A stretch of DNA of 64,000 bases from Candidatus Schekmanbacteria bacterium (lineage in GTDB: Bacteria > CSSED10-310 > JACPHN01), in NCBI GenBank assembly GCA_016188575.1, contig JACPHN010000019.1:113996-177995 (forward strand), written 5' to 3'. Shown here one piece after another: positions 1 to 8,686 of the stretch (positions are counted from its first letter, which is position 1; the number at the start of each line of letters is the position of its first letter). The position numbers were made by a program, and so were the translations under genes. The notes beneath the pieces are model-generated. The model was not told the DNA's origin, searched no databases, and saw only the letters and a list, made by a program, of their open reading frames with translations.

Positions 1-786
1 AGCACGGGATCGGTGACAACGGGGAATGGTGCGGGAGACACGGTCGTGGCTGTGAACATCGGCGCACTCGCTCCGCAAGCGATCGTGCACATCAGTTTCC
101 GAGCACAGCTCGTGGATCCTTTCCCCGTCGGCGTCACGCAGGTGGCCAACCAGGGGGTCATCAGCAGCGCGGAGCTTCCTCCGCTGCTGACAGACGATCC
201 CGACCTGCCCGCGGACGACGATCCCACGGTGACGCCGCTGACCTTGTCGCCGCTCTTGTCCGCGGCCAAGCGCGCCTACTTCTGTGTCGACAATGATCAG
301 AATGGTGTGGTGTCGCCGGGTGACGTCGTGATCTACAACGTCGTTATCCGCAACGCCGGCAATGCGCAGGGCACGCTCGTCCGCTTCTACGACACGCCTG
401 ACGCAAACAGCTCAATTGTCCCTGGGTCCGTCAGCGCCACGGCAGGCGCGGTCGTGACCGGAAACGGCGCCGGTGACTCCTCCATCCAGGTCGACATTGG
501 CACGCTCGCTGGCGGGGGGACCGATGCGGTGGTCGGCTTCCGCGTTCAGATCCACAGTCCAATGCCCGTGGGTGTGACGCGCATAATAAACCAGGGGACG
601 ATTGCCTCGGCCGAGCTCGGGACGCAGTACACGGATGACCCGAAGTTGGGTGGCAAGGCGGATCCGACAGGCTTTGACGTCTTCCCCGGGGTCTCTCCGG
701 TTCCCGCTGCGGCCACGGCGCTGGCACTGCTGCTCGTGGCCGGCGGGATGACGGTGGCGATTGTTCGCCGCAGGAAGAAGGCCTGA
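1..786 (+). CDS. DUF11-repeat surface protein, 5' truncated
   Basis: The reading frame is open from the first base, so the true start lies outside the window. The visible 261 residues hold two copies of a DUF11-like conserved repeat. Each has a TGNGAGD motif, a PVGVT motif, then NQG and a TDDP motif about 70 residues on. The second copy begins after a cysteine-containing spacer that reads like a new repeat start (YFCVDNDQNG). The C-terminus is a roughly 20-residue hydrophobic helix beginning with VPAAA and ending in an RRRKK cluster, the layout of PEP/IPTL-CTERM-like sorting or anchoring tails. DUF11 repeats are known from cell-surface beta-sandwich proteins, so the protein is probably exported and held at the envelope. 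The function is structural or adhesive by inference only. Confidence 0.8.
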   Translation, partial: STGSVTTGNGAGDTVVAVNIGALAPQAIVHISFRAQLVDPFPVGVTQVANQGVISSAELPPLLTDDPDLPADDDPTVTPLTLSPLLSAAKRAYFCVDNDQNGVVSPGDVVIYNVVIRNAGNAQGTLVRFYDTPDANSSIVPGSVSATAGAVVTGNGAGDSSIQVDIGTLAGGGTDAVVGFRVQIHSPMPVGVTRIINQGTIASAELGTQYTDDPKLGGKADPTGFDVFPGVSPVPAAATALALLLVAGGMTVAIVRRRKKA

Positions 787-957
787 AGGTCGCGAAGCTG
801 CTCGGGTGTGGCGCGATGCGTCGGCGTGGCTGAGGTCACGTCAGTCGCGCCGGACCTCTCTGACGGCGGGCCCGGAGCTTGACCCCGCCGCGGCCAGTCC
901 TTGGGATAGGCGCTCAGGAGCCTCTGGATGCTGGATCGCCTGGAAGGAGGAAGCGAC

Positions 958-2421
958 GTGGAGGTTTTCTCGGGTCCCGACGGCTGGATGGAAACGGTCG
1001 GTATCGAGACGTTCAACGATCTCCGGACGCATGGCGTGGAGCTTACGCCCGAATTGCGCAAGCGGTTCAGCAGCATCCTGGGGGACTGGATGGTGCAACC
1101 GGATACGGAGCTGGCGGTGGCCTTCCGCCCCGTGAGCCCCGGCGAGTACGGAGTCGGCCTGACGGCGAACCAGTCGCTGGCGGTGGTCCACCCGCACAGC
1201 ACGAGCGCGTACGTGAAGCCGAAGGCGGACCGGCCGCAGGCGACGTTCCTGGCAAGACTCTTTCATGGATTACCCGCCATGGCGCTGGCGCCCGGGGGCC
1301 AGACGCTGTCGCCCGAGGTCCATGCCGCCGCCACTGTGCTCTGGTACCTGTACCGGATGGAGGCGACGCTCATCGAGCTCTTCGACTGGGAGACGTCGGT
1401 GGTCAACGTGCGGCGCTTCGGCGACCCGGCGCGCGCGCACGCGGCACAGCCGGCCGTGACCGGGGCACCGGGCGGTGCGGCCCAGCCGGCCGAACCGCGG
1501 CCGGCGCCGGTCAGCCCTCCAGGCAAGCTCCCCCAGGCGCTGCTCGACCGCCAGCGGACGATCCGAGGACAGTTCGTCGCGTGCCTGTTCATGGACGATC
1601 CGCGCCTCCTCCAGTACCTCACGTCCCTCGAGACCCATGGCGGTCTGGCGCCGCTGTTGCACGGTCTGCTGCAGAGGCCCATGGGAGTGCCGGAGGTGAC
1701 GACGGAGGTCGAAGGCCGGCAGGCGGTGGCAGCGCGGCTGCGCTGGATCGGCGGGCAGATCCCGCCGCAGGACGTCGCCGCGGGGTTCAACGTCAAGTAC
1801 GGCTGGCAGAGCGGAGCGCCCGCCGAGGCGCTCGTCAAGTCCCTTGGGCTCACGGGACCCGGCTCCGGCTCTCCGACGCACCCGGCGGACCCGAAACGTC
1901 CGTCACCGGTCCTGGCCGCCGTGGCGCAGCCGGCGGTGACCCCGCAGGTGCTCGGCACAGTGATCGGCGCGTTGCTGCAGGGCCGCCGCGCGGTCCAGTC
2001 GCTCATGGGCTACGGCGACGCCGAGCTGATGAAGTTCGCGCGGCGGGCCTGGCACCTCTGCAAGGAGAAGGGGCCCGGACTCGCTCTGGCGATTTCCGAG
2101 GCGATGCTCCTGCTGCGGCCGGACGAGCCCTACTTCTGGCACTTGCAGGGCGCGATCAGCGCGCTGGACGGGGACCACGACCGCGCGCTCGGCCAGTTCC
2201 GCGAGGCCTGCGAGCGTAATCCACGGGACGTATGCTCGGCGAGCGCCATCCACGAGATCCTGTTGCGGCGGGGCGAGCACGAGCGTGCCGCCGACGTTCT
2301 CGAGCGCCTCGTGGCACCATCTGCCGGCGAGGGCGCGGTGGCCACCGGGCCAGCCCAGTGCCTGGCGCTCAACCGTCAGCGGCTCCTGGTCACCTACCTC
2401 ATCAAGCAGCCGTGGAACTGA
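958..2421 (+). CDS. Unrecognised protein with TPR-like C-terminus
   Basis: This 487-residue protein is not one I recognise. I prefer the GTG at 958 over the upstream ATG at 928 because an AAGGAGG Shine-Dalgarno sits at 944-950, 7 bases before the GTG and inside any protein started at 928. The first 170 residues are a mixed-character domain without a known motif. A Pro/Ala-rich linker (about residues 165-200) follows. The last 120 residues read as TPR-like helical pairs (FWHLQGAISALDGDHDRAL, then a second pair ending in HERAADVLERL). There is no signal peptide or membrane segment, so it is probably cytoplasmic. It stands alone, converging on the next gene across about 200 bases. Confidence 0.65.
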   Translation: MEVFSGPDGWMETVGIETFNDLRTHGVELTPELRKRFSSILGDWMVQPDTELAVAFRPVSPGEYGVGLTANQSLAVVHPHSTSAYVKPKADRPQATFLARLFHGLPAMALAPGGQTLSPEVHAAATVLWYLYRMEATLIELFDWETSVVNVRRFGDPARAHAAQPAVTGAPGGAAQPAEPRPAPVSPPGKLPQALLDRQRTIRGQFVACLFMDDPRLLQYLTSLETHGGLAPLLHGLLQRPMGVPEVTTEVEGRQAVAARLRWIGGQIPPQDVAAGFNVKYGWQSGAPAEALVKSLGLTGPGSGSPTHPADPKRPSPVLAAVAQPAVTPQVLGTVIGALLQGRRAVQSLMGYGDAELMKFARRAWHLCKEKGPGLALAISEAMLLLRPDEPYFWHLQGAISALDGDHDRALGQFREACERNPRDVCSASAIHEILLRRGEHERAADVLERLVAPSAGEGAVATGPAQCLALNRQRLLVTYLIKQPWN

Positions 2422-2619
2422 AGCCGTGGGGGAATGAGGCGAGCGATCGGCGAACGAGCGCCGGAAGCGCCGGCCGCTCGGAAACGCGTGCGCCTCGGCC
2501 GGGCGACCCGCGACCGAGGCTCACTTGGTTGGGCGGCGACCTCACCCGCGCGCCCCAGACGCTCCGGCGGTCCGCGCTACGCGTGATGGCGGCATCCGGG
2601 AGCGGTGGCGGCTTGCCGT

Positions 2620-3945
2620 CTACAGCCGCGAGGGATCGTCGACCCGCGAGTGCTTGAGGTCGACGTCGTCTCTGTTCCCATCGTTGTCGAGTATGATCCA
2701 GTGGATCTGCCCCGTGACCCCCGGGGCACTGCCGTCGTCGAGGTCCCAAAGCGTGATGCCCTCGATCTCCATTCCGTACCACGGCGCATAGCCATCCGGG
2801 TCGTCTTCGACATCGGGATCGAGGTACTGCACGAGGTACCCCGTCAGGCCCGCGAGCTTGAAGACATAGACGCCCGGGTCATAGTACGTGCCGGCCTTGT
2901 ACGTTTCCTGCGAAGTGCTCACGTAGAGGTAGCCGTTCTCCGAAATATCGGTACCTTGCCAGCCGTCGAAGTAGTAGTCGAGGTAGATGCTGTAAAGAGG
3001 CGCAATCGCCGCGCCGTTGGCGAAGCTCCGGTCGTATACGCGAACCACGCTGCTGTGCTGCTCGCCCGCGTACATCAGACCCGTCTGCGGGTGGATCGTC
3101 ACCCAGGGCACGTTGCGCTGGTTCGCCAGGCGGCAGTAGCGGACGAAATTCAGCTCCCGGTCGTACACGTAGATGCGTGCCTCCTGGGAGTAGCCCTCGA
3201 ATCCCCAGTTGTCGACCGCTGCAAAGACCTCGCCGTTGTGGTAGGAGATGTCGCCGATGTGCTGCATCCCGTCGCGCACGTCGGCTTTTCTCGTGTAGTC
3301 GTTGGAGCTGAGGTAGGTCTCGACGGGATACTTGAAGACATGCCAGCGGTTCGAGATATACCAGGCATCGCTATCGTGCGTGATCCCGTTCGCTTCCTCC
3401 GACCAGTCGTTCTCCCGTTCATCTGGGTAGGTGGTCAACTCCTCGTAGTCCGACCAGATGAGCGTGGCCTTCCGAACCTCGACGGAGGAGATTCGATCGT
3501 TGAACCAGTTGTTGGTGTAGTCCCAGAAGCTGTTGGGGGATGCGGGGTAGTGCTTGCAAGTTCCCTGGAAGAAGGCGTGCTCGCACACAGTTGCTTCATA
3601 GCCCGGCGTGGTGGAGAGCGACGAGATGCTGTCATTCATCGAGGCCCCCTGCGGCCAGGTGTTGTTGCTCAGGTCAAGGTCCGTCCCGCTCGGGCGAAAC
3701 GTCAGGCAGGGGTTCCCGAGGTACTGGTGCTTGCAGAGCGTTACGCCCTCCTGGGCGGCCGTGAGCCCGGTGGCGACGAGGTCGGCGAGGGTCAGGACGG
3801 TCCCCAGGACGAGGATCGTGACCGTCCGCGCCGCCGCGGCAGCCGTTGCGGCCACCTGGCGGGCAGGCGCGCCTGGGGTCGCATCCGCGAGCGAACGAAC
3901 GTGCATCCGGGAGGTTGCCGGCGTGGCGAAGTGATTGGCTGTCAT
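2620..3945 (-). CDS. Secreted beta-gamma-crystallin domain protein with propeller-like C-terminal part
   Basis: The protein has 441 residues. The start at 3945 is supported by AAGGA 8 bases upstream. A hydrophobic stretch at about residues 40-64 ends in TAAQ and fits a late signal peptide or anchor. Residues 66-158 contain two Greek-key motifs, each with the beta-gamma-crystallin calcium signature N/D-N/D-x-x-S/T-S: NDSISS at 104-109 and NDRISS at 149-154. Cysteines at 71, 80, 121 and 130 are placed to form one pair per motif. The remaining 280 residues (repeating GDISYHNGEV and ENGYLYVST type blades, many Trp and Tyr) look like a beta-propeller. Microbial beta-gamma-crystallins bind calcium, and this one is likely an extracellular calcium-stabilised protein. 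The partner or substrate is unknown. Confidence 0.7.
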   Translation of the reverse strand: MTANHFATPATSRMHVRSLADATPGAPARQVAATAAAAARTVTILVLGTVLTLADLVATGLTAAQEGVTLCKHQYLGNPCLTFRPSGTDLDLSNNTWPQGASMNDSISSLSTTPGYEATVCEHAFFQGTCKHYPASPNSFWDYTNNWFNDRISSVEVRKATLIWSDYEELTTYPDERENDWSEEANGITHDSDAWYISNRWHVFKYPVETYLSSNDYTRKADVRDGMQHIGDISYHNGEVFAAVDNWGFEGYSQEARIYVYDRELNFVRYCRLANQRNVPWVTIHPQTGLMYAGEQHSSVVRVYDRSFANGAAIAPLYSIYLDYYFDGWQGTDISENGYLYVSTSQETYKAGTYYDPGVYVFKLAGLTGYLVQYLDPDVEDDPDGYAPWYGMEIEGITLWDLDDGSAPGVTGQIHWIILDNDGNRDDVDLKHSRVDDPSRL

Positions 3946-4476
3946 CGTCGTGTTCCTTGATCGGTGTTGCGGTTTAACCGTCCTGGGGACAGAGATGCAA
4001 GGGCCGTGCCGGCTTCCGGACTGGCCTGAAGACGCCGGAGCACCGCGCTCTTGGAGCCCGTGCCTTGCACGCGTCGACGATTTGCATTGCGAAATCGCGA
4101 GGATTGCAGCAACGGCGCTTTCTGTGCGCTTTCGTGCAGGGATGACCGGCCGCCGCTCCCGTTTCGGCCAGGTTGCATCTGCATGGAGTAGATCGCTTGC
4201 TGAAGTCTACCCCACCGTGAAGACCACGGATCGCCCAGTTTCCGTGGATCCGGATCGTTCTCGTTCATGCATGCCAGTGACCGTGGGCCAACTCCTGACT
4301 CGAGGATCCCTTCGACGGAGCCCGCCCACAGGGGCTCCGACTTCCTCTCGAATCACGTCTCTCGACGGCTCGCTTTCCTGGGGAGATGGGGGCGACCCGG
4401 CTATCCTTTCGCCTACCGGAATCCCCCCGATCCTGCCTTCTCCCCGGCCCTGCTTCTTTCCGGATTCCTACCGGGG
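3946..4476. other. Intergenic, 530 bases
   Basis: This lies between the 3' end of the gene at 4477-5790 and the start of the beta-gamma-crystallin gene, both on the minus strand. I see no supported gene. It should carry the promoter of the crystallin gene, but I could not pick a convincing -35/-10 pair. Base composition is locally less GC-rich around 4070-4250. Confidence 0.4.
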
Positions 4477-5790
4477 CTACACCGCTCCCGCGTCCGGATC
4501 GGGGATGGCGAACGGCCCCTCCTTCGACTTGACGAACAGCGGGTTGTCCGTCGGGTTGGAGTAGTTGCTCGGATAGAGCGTCCCGCCGGACCACCCCAGG
4601 CCGTCGACCGGGTTCGGGTCTCCGTCCGGGCTCCACGGGTTGACCTGGTTGTCCTGGCCCACGCGGCCGGGCAAACGGCCCTCGCCGTCGTCCTCGCCAT
4701 GGGGGCCCGGAGTGAAGGTGCCCGCGGTGACGCCCACGGGGCCGCCAAGGCTACTGCCTCGCAACACGAAACGCTCGTTGGTACCGTCGGGGTCGCACTG
4801 GTCTTCCGTGTCTGGGGGCGGGTCACCGCTGTTGTCGGAATCGTCTACCTTGTCGCTTCCACCGTCGTCCTTGTTGCCGTCAGCCTTCTCGTTGTTCTCC
4901 TTCGCCTTCGCATAATCGTTCATCTTCTCCAGCATTTCGTCCTGCTCCTTGAGGCCCGCCACGCAGACCGCGGTGGCCAGGAGGTTGCCGCCCGTAAGGG
5001 TGAGGCATGCCGCCGCCTTGATGGCGTCATAGGTGCCGCCCGAGCTAGCTTGGTCGCCCGGCAAGCCAACAATGTCTGGGCCCACGGAACCTCCTCCGCC
5101 CGGGTTCTCCGCGGACCCCAGCCCCTGATCCGGGTGGAACTGGCTCGGATCGAAGTTCCCCTGCTCGGGTCCGCCTCCGCCAATCAACCCGTCTTCCTTG
5201 GTGAGCCCGCCGCCGGGGAGATGACCGACGTTCGGTCCCCCTCCCACTTGCAGGCCGTCGGCGAACCCCGGGTCCAGACCCGGCATCTTGCCCGCCTTGT
5301 CGCCTGGGCCACCCGGAAGGATTGCCTGACCGAAGATGGCGCCTTCGGCGAGGTACCCGAGCCGCCCCGAACCCAGCCCGGGCGGCGGGGCCACCACCTG
5401 GGTGTGCTGTTGGGTGCTCGTCTTCGGAATGCCGCCCACCTCCACGTTGGCGAGCGCATCATCCATGCTCACCTGCGCCGTGAGCCCGCTCCCCGAAACG
5501 ACGGGCCGGGTGACGTTGACCACCGCCGGTTCGAGCGGCTGCGCCTGCGTGCTTGGCTGCTGGCCTCCGATGGCGTACTTGTCGATCTGCCGGGCCTGCT
5601 CGTAGACGTCGGCGCTTTCGCCCTTGGGCTGCAGCGGAGCGACTCCGGTCTGACCCATCGGCGGGGCTACACCGACGGCAGCCGCCGGAGCGGGCGGGCC
5701 GCCCGCAGGCGGCTGCGAAGACGTCTGCGCGGCTTGCGCCTGGGCCTCGAGCATCCGTGCCGCGATACTGTCCTGAACCTTGCTGACCAT
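4477..5790 (-). CDS. Unrecognised Gly/Pro/Asp-rich protein, KxQDS family, long paralogue
   Basis: This 437-residue protein has no recognised domain. The start is supported by GGAGGG upstream of the ATG. It shares three blocks with the product of 5822-6331 just upstream: an N-terminus of the form M-x-x-K-V-Q-D-S-I (1-9), VYEQ at 62-65 followed by IDKYAIGG at 69-76, and SMDDALANVEVGG at 108-120. After these blocks come long Gly-rich low-complexity stretches. One short hydrophobic segment with two cysteines (near AACLTLTGGNLLATAVCVAG) precedes an acidic Asp/Lys-rich stretch. There is no signal peptide. Only 31 bases separate it from the upstream paralogue, so the two are probably co-transcribed. 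The conserved short N-terminus without a signal peptide could be a targeting or secretion tag, but this is a guess. Confidence 0.7.
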   Translation of the reverse strand: MVSKVQDSIAARMLEAQAQAAQTSSQPPAGGPPAPAAAVGVAPPMGQTGVAPLQPKGESADVYEQARQIDKYAIGGQQPSTQAQPLEPAVVNVTRPVVSGSGLTAQVSMDDALANVEVGGIPKTSTQQHTQVVAPPPGLGSGRLGYLAEGAIFGQAILPGGPGDKAGKMPGLDPGFADGLQVGGGPNVGHLPGGGLTKEDGLIGGGGPEQGNFDPSQFHPDQGLGSAENPGGGGSVGPDIVGLPGDQASSGGTYDAIKAAACLTLTGGNLLATAVCVAGLKEQDEMLEKMNDYAKAKENNEKADGNKDDGGSDKVDDSDNSGDPPPDTEDQCDPDGTNERFVLRGSSLGGPVGVTAGTFTPGPHGEDDGEGRLPGRVGQDNQVNPWSPDGDPNPVDGLGWSGGTLYPSNYSNPTDNPLFVKSKEGPFAIPDPDAGAV

Positions 5791-5821
5791 CCTTCAACCC
5801 TCCAAGTTGTGCGAAGCTCTC

Positions 5822-6331
5822 CTAGTGTCTGACCTGCTGCGTCGGCGTCGGAGCGGCTTGCTGCGACGTCTGCTCATCGGGCGTGCTCCCGGTGGTCAAC
5901 TCCGCAAGCGCATCCTCGATCGAGATGCCGGTGAGTGCTGGATCGACGGGCGCCCAATCGTCCGAAACCAGGGCCGAGTCCAGCCCGAACCCTGGTCCGG
6001 ATTGAGCGGCCTTTGCGGCGTGGCGGTGACCGCCAAGCCCGTACTTGTCGATGGCCGCGGCCTGCTCGTAGACGCCTGAGTTGAGCGGTCGCTCGCCAGC
6101 GAGCTCCGTACCGCCGTCCGGCGCCGAGGTTCCCTCGAGGTGCGGATCGACGCCTCGCGGTCGCTCCGGCGCACTCCCGGTGAGCGGCCCGCGGTCGTTG
6201 CCCGGCGCCACCGGCTCCAACTCACCGTCCGAGGCCTTCGGCGCCCGCGGTTCCCGCCGACCAACCTCCATCGCCTCTGCCCCGGCGGCGGACAGCGGTC
6301 CGACCAGACTATCCTGGATCTTGCGAATCAT
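5822..6331 (-). CDS. Unrecognised protein, KxQDS family, short paralogue
   Basis: This 169-residue protein is not recognised. The ATG at 6331 is preferred over an in-frame start at 6433 because a GAGGAGA Shine-Dalgarno lies just upstream and because the N-terminus then matches its neighbour (M-I-R-K-I-Q-D-S-L). VYEQ at 87-90, IDKYGLGG at 94-101 and SIEDALAELTTG at 137-148 match the three conserved blocks of the paralogue at 4477-5790. The segments between the blocks are hydrophilic, Pro/Gly/Glu-rich and probably disordered. It has no signal peptide and no membrane segment. It is the first gene of a likely two-gene operon. Confidence 0.7.
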   Translation of the reverse strand: MIRKIQDSLVGPLSAAGAEAMEVGRREPRAPKASDGELEPVAPGNDRGPLTGSAPERPRGVDPHLEGTSAPDGGTELAGERPLNSGVYEQAAAIDKYGLGGHRHAAKAAQSGPGFGLDSALVSDDWAPVDPALTGISIEDALAELTTGSTPDEQTSQQAAPTPTQQVRH

Positions 6332-6839
6332 CGTGTCTCTCCTCATGCGTGTTCCGATACGGAGGCCCGACTCCGGACATGCAAGCCACTTGCCAGGCCG
6401 GGCGGGCGACCCCGGCAATCGGCGCCCGCCCATGCCCGGCCGGCGGCACGATCACGGTCGGCGGGCTCTGCCAGATAGGGGCGGTGCTTTTCGGAGCCGC
6501 CGGGAGGGTCAACCCTGCGTTTCCCGCACATCCGCAATGCACTCGTGATCGTCCTGCATTGCGAAAACGTCGTTCTCGCGCAGAGCCGTAGGGATGAGGT
6601 GCCTTGTCTCGCTTTTGTCGTCCCTCCTGGCCCCGCGCACCGGGTCGACCAGAAATGCCTTCCAGATCATCTTCGCGCATGTCTTTCTCCACCACCGTCG
6701 CGCCCGCGATAGGTTTGGGGCCGAATCGACCCCGACCTCGGATTCCCGGGCGTCGGCAGCCGGACTGGCCGCCGCGCCCAGGCTCACCGGATGCTTCGAA
6801 GCGCTGCTGTAGACGCCGTAGTAAACCGCCATCGCTCGC
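6332..6839. other. Degraded intergenic stretch upstream of the KxQDS pair
   Basis: About 500 bases between the start of the KxQDS operon and the cysteine desulfurase remnant. Several medium-length open frames run through it on both strands, but none shows a ribosome binding site, domain or conserved motif I could support. It presumably contains the operon promoter. Confidence 0.35.
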
Positions 6840-7039
6840 GCTCGTCCGGTACGTGCCGTCGGCGCCAAGGAAGGCGGCGACGCGGTCGCGGGCGAGCACG
6901 AGCTGGCGGCGGGCTTCGCGTCCGCGGCGGTGCGGCGAGCAGGGTTGCCGGACGCCTCGCGCATGGTCGCGCACATGGCCTGGCACACCTCATCGATGGG
7001 CGGCGCCGATGCATCGTTGTCGAAGTAGACATCCTTCAC
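6840..7039 (-). pseudogene. Cysteine desulfurase (NifS/IscS-like) N-terminal fragment, frameshifted
   Basis: Read from 7039 downwards, a GTG-started frame gives the N-terminus of a class V aminotransferase-fold cysteine desulfurase: VYFDNDASAPPIDEVCQAM, then MREASGNPA, matching the family pattern YLDNNATTP ... EAM ... GNPSS. Near 6940 the match moves to another minus-strand frame, which continues with HRRGREARRQLVLARDRVA and then AFLGADG, exactly what follows GNPSS in this family. After about 70 residues the similarity ends. The PLP lysine and catalytic cysteine regions are absent. This is a truncated, frameshifted relic and cannot be active. The downstream stretch 6509-6840 may be altered remains of the same gene, but I cannot show it. 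Confidence 0.5.
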
Positions 7040-7272
7040 GCCTTCGCCATCCCGCAGTGGACCATTTCGCGGGGCTACGGTTCTCGGGGGTGCTGCGGTT
7101 TTCGCCCGATTTCGGAGTTTCGCGCGGCGCCGCTGAGCTTGTCAAGACGCAAGCAAACCTTGCACTTCTGCCAGCGCGACGGGATCGCGGTGGCGCGGCC
7201 GCGAGCGGGGGTGATATCTTGATTCTTGCCGGTTTCGTCCGGATGAGCGTTCTCCTGCGGAGGGATAGCCGC

Positions 7273-8217
7273 ATGCGCACTGCCCATGACCAACTCGCCA
7301 AGCAGGCGCTCCGGGTGCTCCTCGAGCCCGCCGGCTCCGTCCACCTCGAACAAGAGGTCGCCGGCGAGGTGCTGCGAATCGACGTGTGGTTCACCCCTGA
7401 CCCCGGGGCGGATCGCGCAGCGCTGGGTCTGCTCGGCCGCATGGTGGATCGCCCTTGCCTGATCGAGTCGTTTTCCAAGACCCCAGGGGTCCAGACCGGG
7501 AGGGACTGCGCTGGCAAGCTGCTGAGCTGGCACCGAGTGCTGCGCATTCGCGCTCGCGCCAGCGCCGGTGCGACAAGCAAGGTGACCGCCGGGCCGGTCC
7601 CGCTGCCGCGACTGTGGGTGCTGTCGCCCGGTTCACCCCGCGACGCGCTCGCCGGGCTCGGCCTCGCCCCGGCGCTCGGGTGGCCAGAGGGCGTTCACGT
7701 CGCCGCGCCGGCCTGGCGCCTTGCGGTGGTAGTCCTCGCTGACTTGCCGCGCCAACGATCCACACTCCCGCTCCGACTGCTCGGCCGCGGCCAGACCCAG
7801 CGCGAGGCGGTCGCGGACCTGGTTGTGCTCCCCTCCGATGCTCCAGAGCGCATGCCACTGCTGCGGCTCATCGGACGACTCCGAATCCACGTCGCTGCCC
7901 ACTCCCACCAACGTCATCAGGAGTTTCTCATGAACACCAAACCCGCCTTCGAGCTCCTCGAAGCCGAGCTCATCGAAAAAGGCATCGAGAAAGGCATCGA
8001 AAAGGGGATCTAGCGGGGTGAGCTCAAGAAAGCCCGGGAGGCGGTGCTCGCGGTGCTCCAGGCGCGTTTCGGGGCCGTACCCGCCGCGGTCATCCAGCAG
8101 GTCGAGCGCCTCGATCGCCTCCCCGTCCTCGATGCCCTGCTCCGAGATGCCTCCATCGCCACCAGCGTGGTGGAATTCCAGGAAGTCCTGGCACATGACC
8201 TGGACGATCCGAGCTGA
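7273..8217 (+). pseudogene. Rpn/transposase-nuclease-like protein with an in-frame TAG
   Basis: The ATG at 7273 has GGAGG 9 bases upstream. The frame runs for 246 codons to a TAG at 8011-8013 and then continues open for 67 codons to a TGA at 8215. The N-terminus (residues 1-90, with LEQEVAGEVLRIDVWF and LLSWHRVL) resembles PD-(D/E)xK Rpn-type proteins. Before the TAG is a run of EKGI repeats (12-bp units), a hallmark of the C-terminal part of this family. The sequence after the TAG (KKAREAVLAVLQARFG, then RLPVLDALLRDA) is the expected C-terminal helical domain. The TAG sits where family members usually have a Q or another polar residue, so a single CAG-to-TAG change is the simplest explanation. 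A truncated but active product is possible. Genes elsewhere in the window end in TAG, which argues against recoding. Confidence 0.65.
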
Positions 8218-8245
8218 ACGGAAGTGCTGCGAAGCAACGTGTGCG

Positions 8246-8686
8246 TTACGTCCGATCGCCGGGCGCGTGACGCTCATTGCAGCGCGCGGTGGCTTCGAGG
8301 CTCCAGTCATCGGTTGGATCTGCTGCCGAGATGAACGTGGCGTGGTCACCGTGAGGCTCAACCGGGACTGTACGAGAGCCGGCGGCAGAAGTGAACCGTG
8401 ATGAGCCACCGGCCTGCGGCTGGGCCTTCCGATGGCGCTGCTCGGCCTGGCGGACGGCATGTTTTAGCGTCCCGCGGGGCATCCGTCGAAACGCCTGCGC
8501 GGCCTTGCGCTGCGATTGCCGGCGGGCGGCGGCGGCGGCACAGGCACGACCGCAATAGCGGTTACCGCGATCGCAGTGGGTGCAGATGCGGACCCGTCTA
8601 CCGCAGGGCCCGCAAGCAAAGATGCGATAGCTCACCGGGCTGCGTGCGCAGGAGCCGAGCGTGGGCAGGAACGGTTCGCCGGGCAA
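8246..8686 (-). CDS. Cys-rich small protein of mobile-element-associated type
   Basis: This product of up to 146 residues contains a zinc-binding-like cluster: ACGPCGRR, then CTHCDRGNRYC and a final C, followed by a basic helix rich in RRQSQRKAAQAF and a HAVRQAEQRHRK segment. I recall similar short Cys-rich proteins recurring in proteobacterial genomes beside transposases, but cannot name the family. The frame begins with TTG at 8686. A GTG at 8635 that starts directly before SYRIFACGPC would also fit, and neither has a strong ribosome binding site. The C-terminal 50 residues are low complexity and may lie beyond the original end of the gene. It converges on the interrupted Rpn-like gene and precedes a DUF6429 gene, which suggests an accessory stretch. 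Confidence 0.5.
   Translation of the reverse strand: MPGEPFLPTLGSCARSPVSYRIFACGPCGRRVRICTHCDRGNRYCGRACAAAAARRQSQRKAAQAFRRMPRGTLKHAVRQAEQRHRKAQPQAGGSSRFTSAAGSRTVPVEPHGDHATFISAADPTDDWSLEATARCNERHAPGDRT

Noticed and set aside
928-957. ATG at 928 as start of the TPR-like protein
   Set aside because: A strong AAGGAGG lies at 944-950, inside that version of the gene, and is ideally spaced for the GTG at 958.
431-1266. Long minus-strand open frames opposite the first two genes
   Set aside because: They mirror the codon structure of the plus-strand genes in GC-rich DNA, have no ribosome binding sites and show no motifs.
2422-2619. Rho-independent terminator between the convergent genes
   Set aside because: An imperfect GC-rich hairpin exists near 2452-2485, but no T tract follows on either strand.
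7960-8010. CRISPR or other repeat array at the EKGI-encoding repeats
   Set aside because: The 12-bp units are in frame inside a protein family known for such repeats and have no spacers.
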